Source: Nanobdellati archaeon (GTDB lineage Archaea > EX4484-52 > GLR71). Taken from it: a stretch of 49,959 bases of DNA. The position numbers were made by a program, and so were the translations under genes. This document shows, one piece after another, positions 1 through 8,414 of this stretch. Within the stretch, counting starts at the first letter, position 1. Each line of letters begins with the position of its first letter. The stretch is taken from positions 1 through 49,959 of the forward strand of contig JAHYJO010000011.1 in the NCBI GenBank assembly GCA_019429125.1. Reading direction: 5' to 3'. Under the pieces are notes generated by a model. The model saw nothing but the letters and a program-made list of their open reading frames with translations, was not told the origin of the DNA and searched no databases.

Positions 1-132
1 GCGTTCAGGTCAGAATCAGGAAAAGAAAATTATGAAATCCTAGCATCATTGATGGCAACATGGCAATTGAAAGAGGTAGATATAAAAGCAGAACTTAAGC
101 AGATGCTGATAAAGAATTTATGTTTTTACTAA
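1..132 (+). CDS. C-terminal end of a transposase, probably IS66-like (partial)
   Basis: An open frame enters from the left edge in frame 1 and stops at TAA 130-132, giving 43 residues that begin AFRSESGKENYEILASLMAT. The pattern A-F-R-S-E-x-G-x-E-N-Y followed by a short amphipathic helix resembles the last segment of IS66-type transposases (inferred from memory of the family; the catalytic part lies outside the window). No start codon is needed because the gene is cut by the window edge. I see no terminal inverted repeat in the 107 bases before the next gene. It could be a remnant or an intact element continuing to the left. Confidence 0.5.
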   Translation, partial: AFRSESGKENYEILASLMATWQLKEVDIKAELKQMLIKNLCFY

Positions 133-239
133 ACAAATACAATTATTTTAGTTTTATAGGTTATACAATTATGCTTAATTTATCAAAAATTAACCAAATA
201 ATATCTATTAATATTTCAATATTTTATTATGATTTTTTA

Positions 240-566
240 TCAATATTTTAGCTTAAAAAATTTGTCAATAAGAACATCGTCAACTGATGCGAGGATTCTA
301 AGAGTTATTGGCACATCATCTTTTGGATAAAAAAAGAACTGGAATTCTCCATCATCCACCTGCGTTAGATGGTTCACTGACCGTTCGGGATATGTCGTGT
401 TTATCTCAGAGGAAGTCACATTAGGCATGAATACATATTCTTTTCCCGATTTTAAATATAAGACTGCTGAAACCTTTAGGTATCTAATTTTAGATATACT
501 GTTAACTTGTATCCTGAAACGAAGAAAATCATCAGCATGCTCTATATTGTATGTTATGTTTGCCAT
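240..566 (-). CDS. Hypothetical protein, 108 aa, downstream of glycogen synthase
   Basis: I do not recognise this protein. It has no signal peptide or membrane helix, no cysteines, and alternating hydrophobic/polar stretches typical of a small all-beta domain. It starts at ATG 566 only 35 bases after the stop of the glycogen synthase gene on the same strand, so the two are probably cotranscribed. No clear ribosome binding site precedes the ATG. Its position suggests an accessory role in polysaccharide metabolism, but nothing in the sequence proves this. Confidence 0.6.
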   Translation of the reverse strand: MANITYNIEHADDFLRFRIQVNSISKIRYLKVSAVLYLKSGKEYVFMPNVTSSEINTTYPERSVNHLTQVDDGEFQFFFYPKDDVPITLRILASVDDVLIDKFFKLKY

Positions 567-601
567 AATATATCTACATCTAAAAATTGATATCTTGAGT
601 T

Positions 602-2443
602 TTAATTACTTTCACATTTCTTTTTAGTTTTTCGTTTTCTCTTTGAAAGTGCCATGTCGTGTGCCTTGAAATAGTTGTCTGCAAGATGATCCCAACCCAC
701 AAGCTGAGAAAGTTGTTTTGCATTATGTTTTTGCGCGATTATCTCCTGCTCAGACATGGTTGTCACGTCGTGCATCATTTCGGAAAGGTCTGAGACTATG
801 TCTTTGTATTTCCTGCCGCGCCGTTTAAGAATTTTTATGCCTTTGTCTATTTTTCCATCCATGTGCTCTGATATGTACTGACCGAACCCGGCAAGATCTG
901 TTGTGATTGAGATGCAACCGTTGGCTGCAGATTCAACGGGTGTATAACCCCAGGGTTCATAATATGAAGGGAAAACTGTGAAACTTGCAGAGATTAGCAT
1001 TGAATTGTAGTCTATTGAAAGGAGACGATCTGCGGAGGACAGGTACGCAGGGTAAAATATGACTTTTAAGGGGCTATCTTCCTGATTAAAAAGGTTGTTG
1101 TGCATCAACCTAGATAATATGTTATCATCTTCTTCAGGATAGTTCAGTTCAAAAGCGCACAACGGAGGATTCTTTCCGGACCGTGACTTGAATGCGAGCG
1201 CAAGCCTCTTAAACTTATTATTATATTGGTCTTTCACATACCTCAATAGTGATTCGTGCGTGTATTCACCATGAGCCAATGATTGCATCAGGTGCCATTT
1301 CAACTCAGGGAGCATATCATCAACATGGTTCTCCAATTCATTATAAAGCGAGAAGTTTTCAAGTATCTCACGATTCTCACCACGTACGTCTGAAGGTATC
1401 GCTATAAATACAAATGTGTTTTTATTGTAGCTTTCGTTTTTAAGGCGTTCATTCATCTGACCTAATGCATCGATGAAAACGTCAAGACCTTTATTATGAT
1501 ATTCATATCGTCCGGAAATCATGATGATTCGTGGATCGTTAAGATTGACATTATAGTACGGCTCAAAATATGCAGACAGAAATGATAACACACGGTCTTT
1601 CTCAATCTTATGACGATACGATAATTTTTCCATGGCGGGATAATTTTTCATGTCAAGACCGTTTGGAAGTATCATGTCTGGTTTTCGTCCCAGTATGTAT
1701 TCTGCCTCTCTTGCTGTTGTCGCACTTACAGTTGTGAAAACATCACAATTTTTTGCGCATTCAACTTCAGTCAAATGTTTTGCTGGCACGCCGTATTTGT
1801 ATGCGACATCATTCTTAATTGTCTCCTTCATCTTGAGGCCGTCGTCTATCATCTCAGCCAGATTTACACCTTTACCTGCAATTGACCGTCCAAGCATTGT
1901 CGCATGGACTGTGAAAACTGTTGCAATGTCACAATTTTTCATCTTGAGATAAAGAAGCGCTACCCCTGACATCCACTCATGAAATTGCGCAACCACAGGT
2001 TTTCCCATGTCCACTTTCATGAGTTCAAGAAGCATACCTACTGCATAACTCCAAACTACCGGTTCCTCAAACCAAGAATCCGAATTCAACGAATCTATCT
2101 TATACTGTTCCCACAACATAGACTTTATGTCATTTGACTTATACATGAAATCCTTGACATCAATTAAAATGCAACGTGGTTTTCCTGGTATGTTCCAGAA
2201 ACCGTAATAACACTTTATACCTTCTTTTTCAAGAGTATCAAATATAGGACTTAATTTTCCTGCGTCCTCGTTTATGAATTCATATTGCGCTTTTGACTTC
2301 TCATAGAAACCTATAGTATAATAATTATCTCCGTACTTTCTAAGCATCTCTTCTGCCTTTGAGCTTATGACTGTGTAGATGCCACCTATTTTGTTTCCTA
2401 CTTCAAAGGATACTTCAAAGAACAGGTTGTCATTTTTTACCAT
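602..2443 (-). CDS. Glycogen synthase, GT3 (animal/yeast-type) family
   Basis: This transfers glucose from a nucleotide sugar to the non-reducing end of glycogen, in the cytoplasm. At 613 aa it has the GT-B fold landmarks of family GT3: the N-terminal FEVGNKIGGIYTVISSKA, HEWMSG, FTVHATMLGR, the ISGRYEYHNKGLDVF segment, and the C-terminal donor-site motif YYEPWGYTPVESAANG with the E-x7-E pair. It is shorter than eukaryotic enzymes (about 700 aa) and lacks their phosphorylated tails. The region matching the arginine-rich glucose-6-phosphate switch of eukaryotic enzymes reads EQEIIAQKHNAKQLS, so those arginines are mostly missing and the allosteric control is probably different. ATG 2443 is preceded by GGGAGTG, a good ribosome binding site. 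It diverges from the debranching enzyme gene. Confidence 0.93.
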   Translation of the reverse strand: MVKNDNLFFEVSFEVGNKIGGIYTVISSKAEEMLRKYGDNYYTIGFYEKSKAQYEFINEDAGKLSPIFDTLEKEGIKCYYGFWNIPGKPRCILIDVKDFMYKSNDIKSMLWEQYKIDSLNSDSWFEEPVVWSYAVGMLLELMKVDMGKPVVAQFHEWMSGVALLYLKMKNCDIATVFTVHATMLGRSIAGKGVNLAEMIDDGLKMKETIKNDVAYKYGVPAKHLTEVECAKNCDVFTTVSATTAREAEYILGRKPDMILPNGLDMKNYPAMEKLSYRHKIEKDRVLSFLSAYFEPYYNVNLNDPRIIMISGRYEYHNKGLDVFIDALGQMNERLKNESYNKNTFVFIAIPSDVRGENREILENFSLYNELENHVDDMLPELKWHLMQSLAHGEYTHESLLRYVKDQYNNKFKRLALAFKSRSGKNPPLCAFELNYPEEDDNILSRLMHNNLFNQEDSPLKVIFYPAYLSSADRLLSIDYNSMLISASFTVFPSYYEPWGYTPVESAANGCISITTDLAGFGQYISEHMDGKIDKGIKILKRRGRKYKDIVSDLSEMMHDVTTMSEQEIIAQKHNAKQLSQLVGWDHLADNYFKAHDMALSKRKRKTKKKCESN

Positions 2444-2500
2444 AGTTTAAACACTCCCAAGTGAAAACAATATCAGGATGCCAGTTAACATTACAATATC

Positions 2501-2509
2501 TATTTATAC
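2501..2509 (+). promoter_or_regulatory. TATA box of the debranching enzyme gene
   Basis: TATTTATAC is centred 27 bases before ATG 2532. This supports a leaderless transcript starting at that ATG rather than at the upstream in-frame ATG 2478. Confidence 0.6.
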
Positions 2510-2531
2510 TGGTCAGCTATATATAATTATT

Positions 2532-4592
2532 ATGGATAGCATTTACATTAAAAAGCATGAATCAAAAGATAAAACATATGCTCAGAAAGGGTTCAAGTCA
2601 TTTTTTTATAGATATATAGATTCTGGGTTTAGAACTAAATGGTGCGGTCTTTGGGTACCGCCATTAAAAGTTCTTGAATATTATGCATATAATGTCAATG
2701 GAGAATGGCTCAACGTTGAAAATCAGACACGGTTCGCGATTGAAAAAGAGAAAGGTATACACAGATATGAACTTAAAAATAAAGGGCTTGATATTTCCGA
2801 GACGGTATTTGTACCACTTGACATGAAAAGTATGATATCTGTGCTTGAAGTCAAGAACACATCACTAAAAGATAAAAAAGTCAATATTTCCCTTGAAGTC
2901 GCAGTCAATATGAGAACTAAAGATGAAAACTGGCACATAAGAGAATATAATATTGACTATAACAATGTACGACGGAGTATAGATATCACTGCAGACACAA
3001 TAAACGGTTTTTCGAGAATTGGTCTTGGAAAGGCAGAGGGTGTCACATTTAAGTTTACGGAATACCCAGTATACAAGGATCATTATCCAGATAAAGAAAA
3101 ACAAAGATGTTTCATCCCAGGTAAAATTGAGGTTACATTCAGCATTAAACCGGGCAAGACAAATAAGATACCATTTATAATATCTGCAAGTGAAATATCT
3201 AAAGATGACCTTTCCGAAAATTATGATTATTCTATCAGTAAATGGAAAACAATGATTGATGTCAAGAAAAAATTGTTTACAAAACTTTTTACCACTGAGA
3301 GGATTGAGACTAATAATAATGCGATTGATAATGCATTCTCGTGGAGTGCTGTAAATATTGCAAACCTAATACAAAATGGTGAAGATGGACTTGGTATGTT
3401 TGCTGGACTTCCATGGTTCCAAAGATTCTGGGCAAGAGATACTTTATGGTCAATGTTTGGTCTTATTGATATCGGTGAATTCTATGCAGCCAAAGAATGC
3501 CTTTTAGAAATTGCAAAAAATTATGATAATAAAATACCCACAGTTACTGACCTTAGTGGCAAAAGTGAATATTATAGTGATGATACTGACCCGCTTTTCA
3601 TACTTGCAGTAGATTACTATGTCAAGACCACGGGCGACAAAGAATTTGAAAATGAAATGAAAAGGGTTATCACAAAGATTGAGAAGAACCTTAAGATAAA
3701 TAAAGAAGGACTTGTTGAAACAAGACCTAATGGAAGCTGGATGGATTCTTATGATAGGTTCGGCACACAGATTGATATACAGTCACTTTGGGTTGAAGCA
3801 CTTAAAAAAATAAAATCCAAAAAACTTAAGAACCTTGAGAATACCATTGACAATCATTTCTGGAACATGCTTGAAAATTTCCCGCGCGATACATCAACTG
3901 ATGAAGCTATGACTATCAATTGTACTGTACCTATCATGTTCGGACATTTTCCAAAAAGTAGAAGTGTAATCACACTTAACAGAATAAAGGAAGAGTTCAT
4001 GACTAAATATGGTGTCAGGACAAGGTCGCCATATTCAACTGGATACGGTCCTTGCGAATACCATAAGGGTGCTTCATGGGGGCTCACAACAGGATGGACT
4101 GCAGCTGCAAGTTTTGCGCAAAACATGAATGACGATGGTGCTGAATATTTAAAGCTTATGGCAACTGAGGTTGACGATAATCAAGTGTCTGCAATGGCGG
4201 AATGTGTTGATTCTGAAACTGGAGCAATATGCGGTGCGACAATGCAGGCATGGTCAAATGCAATGTATATACATGCGGTTGACAGGTACATGTTCGGTAT
4301 TGATGCAGACATGAAAGCTAATGTTATAAATATTACTCCTAATATCCCAAAAGCATGGAAATCTGTTGCAAGGTTCGGCAAGAAGATGGGGTTTTATTCT
4401 ATGAATATGCGAATTGATCAAGATGAAAAAAAGATTGAGATGCATCTGCTGTTTTCATCAGACCTGAAAGCTAAAGGAATAATCAATATGCCATACGGTA
4501 TCAAGAAGGTAACATGCAACCAAAAAAGTTTCAAGGGGAATATTGCTGAAATTAAATTGAAAAAAGAGAATAAGATTGTTGCGTGGTTCTGA
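2532..4592 (+). CDS. Glycogen debranching enzyme (amylo-alpha-1,6-glucosidase, GH133)
   Basis: This hydrolyses the alpha-1,6 branch stubs of glycogen. The 686-aa protein has an N-terminal beta-sandwich (about residues 1-250, including FRTKWCGLWVPPLKVLEYYA) and a C-terminal alpha/alpha barrel starting near residue 275. The barrel contains GLPWFQRFWARDTLW, TDLSGKSEYYSDDTDPLF, NGSWMDSYDRFGTQIDIQSLW, STGYGPCEYHKGASWGLTTG and GAICGATMQAWSNA, all typical of the archaeal/bacterial GDE_C family. There is an in-frame ATG at 2478, but the TATA box position favours 2532. The gene diverges from the GT3 glycogen synthase gene with 88 bases between their starts, so synthesis and breakdown share one intergenic control region. 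Confidence 0.92.
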   Translation: MDSIYIKKHESKDKTYAQKGFKSFFYRYIDSGFRTKWCGLWVPPLKVLEYYAYNVNGEWLNVENQTRFAIEKEKGIHRYELKNKGLDISETVFVPLDMKSMISVLEVKNTSLKDKKVNISLEVAVNMRTKDENWHIREYNIDYNNVRRSIDITADTINGFSRIGLGKAEGVTFKFTEYPVYKDHYPDKEKQRCFIPGKIEVTFSIKPGKTNKIPFIISASEISKDDLSENYDYSISKWKTMIDVKKKLFTKLFTTERIETNNNAIDNAFSWSAVNIANLIQNGEDGLGMFAGLPWFQRFWARDTLWSMFGLIDIGEFYAAKECLLEIAKNYDNKIPTVTDLSGKSEYYSDDTDPLFILAVDYYVKTTGDKEFENEMKRVITKIEKNLKINKEGLVETRPNGSWMDSYDRFGTQIDIQSLWVEALKKIKSKKLKNLENTIDNHFWNMLENFPRDTSTDEAMTINCTVPIMFGHFPKSRSVITLNRIKEEFMTKYGVRTRSPYSTGYGPCEYHKGASWGLTTGWTAAASFAQNMNDDGAEYLKLMATEVDDNQVSAMAECVDSETGAICGATMQAWSNAMYIHAVDRYMFGIDADMKANVINITPNIPKAWKSVARFGKKMGFYSMNMRIDQDEKKIEMHLLFSSDLKAKGIINMPYGIKKVTCNQKSFKGNIAEIKLKKENKIVAWF

Positions 4593-4605
4593 AAGATAAG
4601 ATTTA

Positions 4606-4624
4606 TTAAAAACACAGTTTTTAA
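4606..4624 (+). terminator. Hairpin downstream of the debranching enzyme gene
   Basis: TTAAAAAC-ACA-GTTTTTAA is a perfect 8-bp inverted repeat with a 3-base loop, 13 bases after the stop codon. Its 3' arm is T-rich, and the next gene reads towards it from the other strand, so it may serve both. Confidence 0.45.
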
Positions 4625-4636
4625 TGCATATACTTT

Positions 4637-5140
4637 TTAAGTTCTATTAATTCTATTCAGTATTATTTGATTCATTAAATTTTCAAAAGTATTTATATAT
4701 ATTAATACTCCCATGTCATCACCTGTTAAATTGTAACCAATACCATCATGTGTTTCAAAGATTACAGACCATGGAAGATCTTTTGATTCATCAATAGATG
4801 AGAAGTAAGATTTAAATACTTTTTCAATAGTTAAGCCTTTAAGATATGATAAAGGATCTTTAACCATCTTGTTTTTTGGAATATCATAACATGTTACTTT
4901 TGTTTTAGTTTCGGACTCTGAAAGATATATGACATCATTTGATTCGCCAAGAAAATAGTCTTCCTTATTACCATCTTTTAAAATGCGTAACCAGTTTCCC
5001 TTACAAGATAAAACAGTTGCACCAACTAAAACATCAAAACTAATATAATCAGTTGGGTCAGGAGAACCAATAGTATCGACTGGTATTCCATAACCACCCC
5101 CAAGAATAGCACCCACATGATTCATTTCTAACTTACTCAT
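4637..5140 (-). CDS. Hypothetical protein, 167 aa
   Basis: I do not recognise this protein. The frame is open from 5179, but the ATG at 5140 (MSKLEMNHVGAIL) is favoured because a TATA-like ATTTAAATAT lies about 25 bases upstream. The longer form would begin with a hydrophobic run that looks accidental. It is a soluble, acidic protein with a glycine-rich start (GAILGGGYGIP), two cysteines and no membrane segments. It is convergent with the debranching enzyme gene and stands alone. Confidence 0.6.
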   Translation of the reverse strand: MSKLEMNHVGAILGGGYGIPVDTIGSPDPTDYISFDVLVGATVLSCKGNWLRILKDGNKEDYFLGESNDVIYLSESETKTKVTCYDIPKNKMVKDPLSYLKGLTIEKVFKSYFSSIDESKDLPWSVIFETHDGIGYNLTGDDMGVLIYINTFENLMNQIILNRINRT

Positions 5141-5159
5141 AATAAAAAATAGGACAGTT

Positions 5160-5170
5160 ATATTTAAATA
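5160..5170 (-). promoter_or_regulatory. TATA box of the 4637-5140 gene
   Basis: On the minus strand, ATTTAAATATA is centred about 25 bases before ATG 5140. It lies just after the stop codon of the upstream secreted-protein gene. Confidence 0.5.
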
Positions 5171-5175
5171 TCTTC

Positions 5176-7083
5176 TCAAAATGCATACCTAGTTTTATAT
5201 ACTTTGTAGCCAACACCCGCTATAACTAATAAGATTATCAATATATTGAACAGGTTATCTTTTAACTTGTCTGTGATGTTGTCTTTCTCTACCTCTTTTG
5301 TTATTGATATACAGACATCTTCCACACCGCATTTCTCAAACTGGTTGCATGCGCAATCAACCACACAAGTCCTGCAGGTCTCACCTATATCTGCTTGACA
5401 CACATCATTGCCACAATCAGTCAATGGATAAGTTGATGCGAATACGTAAGGTGCAGTGCCGGTTATGCTCTGTCCCTTGATATTTACTGTCCAGATGCCG
5501 GGTTTGGGGTCCTGGACTGCGCAACCGGTATCAAAAGCAATGCACGGGGCTTGTTTGCCGTCAGGGTTAACTATTGAGGTTATTATGATATCATCACCTG
5601 ACTGTCGCTCCAGAAGGGATACTACAAGAGGCACATCTGTGACTTTCACTTCCACTAAGAACTTTTGGTTCTCATCTTGAGCTATGTTCTCAATTGACCT
5701 TATCTCTTGTGTGTCTATCCGTGTTAGATTGTAGTTTGATGAGATGTCAATTGTACCGTTACCCTCAAGAGATGCAAGCTGGACAATCCATTTGCCTTCC
5801 GCGACGTTTCCAGGACTTAATGAGTAAAGTCTTACATTTCTTTCAGCACCTGAGGATTGAGCGGTCTTAGTCTTTACATTGGCAGATATTATTGCTATCT
5901 CAATATTAATCTTGGAATCATCCCAATCAGCAATTGTTACCATGTGCTCTTTGTCTTCCGTCTTTATGTAGGACTCATAAAATATTATCTCGTTAGCGCC
6001 AATAGATTGTGACATTGTATAGTCTTTAGGTTCATAGATATGATGTGTGCTTGCAAAATTGAAGGGTGCGGAACCTGTTATTTTTTGCACTGATATATCA
6101 ACTAACCAGATGCCTTCTTCAGGGTCCTGGATTGCGCACCCGGTTGCAAAATTATTGCATACAACTTCAGTACCTAACGGGTTGAACACTTTTGATATCG
6201 TTAAGGTATCACCTGACTGTTTCTCCAAAAGGGAGAGAACAAGAGGTGTGGAGGTATCAGTAACTAAGATAGGGTACTCTTTTGCCTCGTCTGCCTTTTT
6301 TATCTCATCGGAAATCAGTTGTTGTGTTGCGACAGCATCAAGGTATCCATAATTTGTGTAGATAGTTGTCTGTTCTGTACCTTTAAGTGCGCGTAAAAGT
6401 ACAATCCAGTTGCCTTCAGCCTCGCTGCCTGGCGTTAAGTAATAGATTTGTAAGTTGGTCTCATCTTCAATTGATGTGTCGGTCTTTGTCTTTATGTTGG
6501 GTGATATTATGGAAATCTCACTTTTTGCGATATAGTCATCCCATTCACTTATTATAGCAAAATGATTTCGGTCAGATGTTGATATGTATTTTTTTAAAAA
6601 AAGCATTGAATACTGGTCAATTGTATGTTTTTCACTAGTGTAATCGTCGGACTCGTAAACATTATAGTATATCGGATAATTTTTTATAAAATAACTTGCC
6701 TGGACATTTACCTTGCCGTCGCCATAAATCCTGTCCCCCTTGACTTCAACAAGCCAGGTGCCAGGTGTGGGATTGTAAATTTTGCAGGTCTGTATGATTT
6801 TTCCGGTGCACCCTGCATCTATCATCTTTTTTCCTAAAGGATCATAGATACCTAAGAGAGTTATCTCGTCTTCAGGTGTGGTTGCGACAAGATCTAAATC
6901 GTTTAATGAGACAATTATTGTCAATGCGTCTTCTTTTGTTATATCTATAAGAAATATGGATGTGTCGCCTTCACTGACTTGTCCTACTACAGGATAGTAT
7001 ATCTCTGCGGAAATCGGTGTGATTGAGATAAGTATTATCAAAAATACAGAAATTGAAAAAAAATTGTTTATTTTATATGACAT
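5176..7083 (-). CDS. Secreted, membrane-anchored repeat protein with a cysteine module
   Basis: The 635-aa protein has an N-terminal signal sequence (hydrophobic run FFSISVFLIILISI) and a C-terminal membrane helix (about 605-625) followed by a short basic tail. Between them are two and a half copies of a roughly 210-residue unit. Each unit carries a jelly-roll-like domain ending in 'PxPGxWxVxVKG' (compare PTPGTWLVEVKG, PEEGIWLVDIS, PKPGIWTVNIKG) and a second half with ISxNxKTKT and LSPGNVAEGKWIV, LTPGSEAEGNWIV. A cysteine module CGNDVCQADIGETCRTC precedes the membrane helix and is known from other archaeal surface proteins. Start ATG 7083 fits a TATA box 26 bases upstream better than 7107. 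Ligand or substrate is unknown; a pre-peptidase-like role is possible. Confidence 0.8.
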   Translation of the reverse strand: MSYKINNFFSISVFLIILISITPISAEIYYPVVGQVSEGDTSIFLIDITKEDALTIIVSLNDLDLVATTPEDEITLLGIYDPLGKKMIDAGCTGKIIQTCKIYNPTPGTWLVEVKGDRIYGDGKVNVQASYFIKNYPIYYNVYESDDYTSEKHTIDQYSMLFLKKYISTSDRNHFAIISEWDDYIAKSEISIISPNIKTKTDTSIEDETNLQIYYLTPGSEAEGNWIVLLRALKGTEQTTIYTNYGYLDAVATQQLISDEIKKADEAKEYPILVTDTSTPLVLSLLEKQSGDTLTISKVFNPLGTEVVCNNFATGCAIQDPEEGIWLVDISVQKITGSAPFNFASTHHIYEPKDYTMSQSIGANEIIFYESYIKTEDKEHMVTIADWDDSKINIEIAIISANVKTKTAQSSGAERNVRLYSLSPGNVAEGKWIVQLASLEGNGTIDISSNYNLTRIDTQEIRSIENIAQDENQKFLVEVKVTDVPLVVSLLERQSGDDIIITSIVNPDGKQAPCIAFDTGCAVQDPKPGIWTVNIKGQSITGTAPYVFASTYPLTDCGNDVCQADIGETCRTCVVDCACNQFEKCGVEDVCISITKEVEKDNITDKLKDNLFNILIILLVIAGVGYKVYKTRYAF

Positions 7084-7103
7084 AGAATATAATTGTCCAT
7101 ACT

Positions 7104-7113
7104 GCATATATAT
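7104..7113 (-). promoter_or_regulatory. TATA box of the secreted repeat protein gene
   Basis: AATATATATG on the minus strand is centred about 26 bases before ATG 7083, consistent with a leaderless transcript. Confidence 0.5.
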
Positions 7114-7169
7114 TAGTTTTTATAATTATCAACGGATTGATTGAATTACAGATAATTACTTTGTGAGAC

Positions 7170-8396
7170 TTAGTATTTTTTTGCCAAGAACTCTAATTGC
7201 GATATTGCCTTAATCATGCCCTCAAATGCTTCGGGTGGTGTGCCATAAGGTGAAAAATATTTGTGGACATCGCCATCACCCCAGTTTTTTGTGCACATAT
7301 AATATAGGTGGTCTGAGGTCTGCAGGAAACGCCAGGTTGATATTAATTCTTTATTTTTTGTTGCAAGGACTGTTTTCCCTACACGTTCAAGTTCGGCGAA
7401 TGTTAGGCGTTGCATATTGTTGCCAAGCCATGCGGACGGGTCGCGCTCTCTGTCAGCCCAGGATATTGTCTCAAGGTCTGGGACGTCAATGTCACCTCTT
7501 ACAGGATACCTCTCAACCACTTCTGTAGGTGTTGCGAAATCCATATGATTGTGGTTTAATATGCGCCCAGGCAGGTCTTTTAAGAACCAAAATATGCCAG
7601 TATCTTCCCATTGATGCTCGCCGAAAGTCTCATAGTCCATAAACAGGTTTATTGTCTCACCATAGCAGGCAGAAAGCCAAGCAGCATACTTGTCTGCAGT
7701 AACTGGCCAGCCCGAAAACCACCTTGCAGAAAATCTGTAAGACATGTCATCACTTAAACTGTAATGCCTCAGAAGGATAGGCAGTTTTGAACCTTGAGTG
7801 TTGTAGACATACTCAGGAGATTTCCAACCACCTAGGATGCGCTCAATACCTTCTGAAAGCATGCCTTTGAAACCCATTGATTCTACAGTCTTTGCGATTG
7901 AGTTGTTGAAAAGAAGTTCTGTGTTCCTGAAAAATGTCGGTTTGTAACCTATCACATCGCGCATTGCAGTTTTGTGCATGTCAACTTGTGCTTTAAATTC
8001 AGGCCTATCAGTATCTTCACCCCAGAAACTTGAAAGGGAATGGTGATATGTCTCAGATAAAAATTCTACACAGCCAGTCTTTGCAAGTTGTTTAAAAGTC
8101 TCAAGAAGGTCGGGAGTAAATTGTTCCATTGAATATAAAAGTGCGCCAGATAATGAATATGAAATCTTGAACTTTTTCTTCTGACCTTTGAACTCGTCAA
8201 TCTTGTCAAGCATGAGACTGTTTGCAGGATAGTAACATTTTCGTGCAACTTTTTCCATAATCTCTTTGTTTTTTCCGTCATCAAAAATTGCAGATTCCAG
8301 TCGTTTTGGCGAATTTGCTCCACCAACATTGATTACATGGCCAGGATAAAGACGTCGTGGTTGATGCACCTGGAAATAAAAACATACAGAACTCAT
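7170..8396 (-). CDS. Alpha-amylase / glucanotransferase, GH57 family
   Basis: This 408-aa cytoplasmic enzyme cleaves or rearranges alpha-1,4-glucans. The GH57 signature regions appear in order: FQVHQPRRLYPG at the N-terminus, GCVEFLSETYHHSLSS, the nucleophile region FFRNTELLFNN and the acid/base region LFMDYETFGEHQWED. Length and motifs match the archaeal MJ1611-type amylases. No signal peptide is present, so it acts on internal polysaccharide. It is the last gene of a three-gene run (10372 to 7170), 18 bases after the GT4/5 synthase, with AAGGTGA as ribosome binding site before ATG 8396. Confidence 0.92.
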   Translation of the reverse strand: MSSVCFYFQVHQPRRLYPGHVINVGGANSPKRLESAIFDDGKNKEIMEKVARKCYYPANSLMLDKIDEFKGQKKKFKISYSLSGALLYSMEQFTPDLLETFKQLAKTGCVEFLSETYHHSLSSFWGEDTDRPEFKAQVDMHKTAMRDVIGYKPTFFRNTELLFNNSIAKTVESMGFKGMLSEGIERILGGWKSPEYVYNTQGSKLPILLRHYSLSDDMSYRFSARWFSGWPVTADKYAAWLSACYGETINLFMDYETFGEHQWEDTGIFWFLKDLPGRILNHNHMDFATPTEVVERYPVRGDIDVPDLETISWADRERDPSAWLGNNMQRLTFAELERVGKTVLATKNKELISTWRFLQTSDHLYYMCTKNWGDGDVHKYFSPYGTPPEAFEGMIKAISQLEFLAKKY

Positions 8397-8414
8397 AATA
8401 ATTCACCTTAACCA

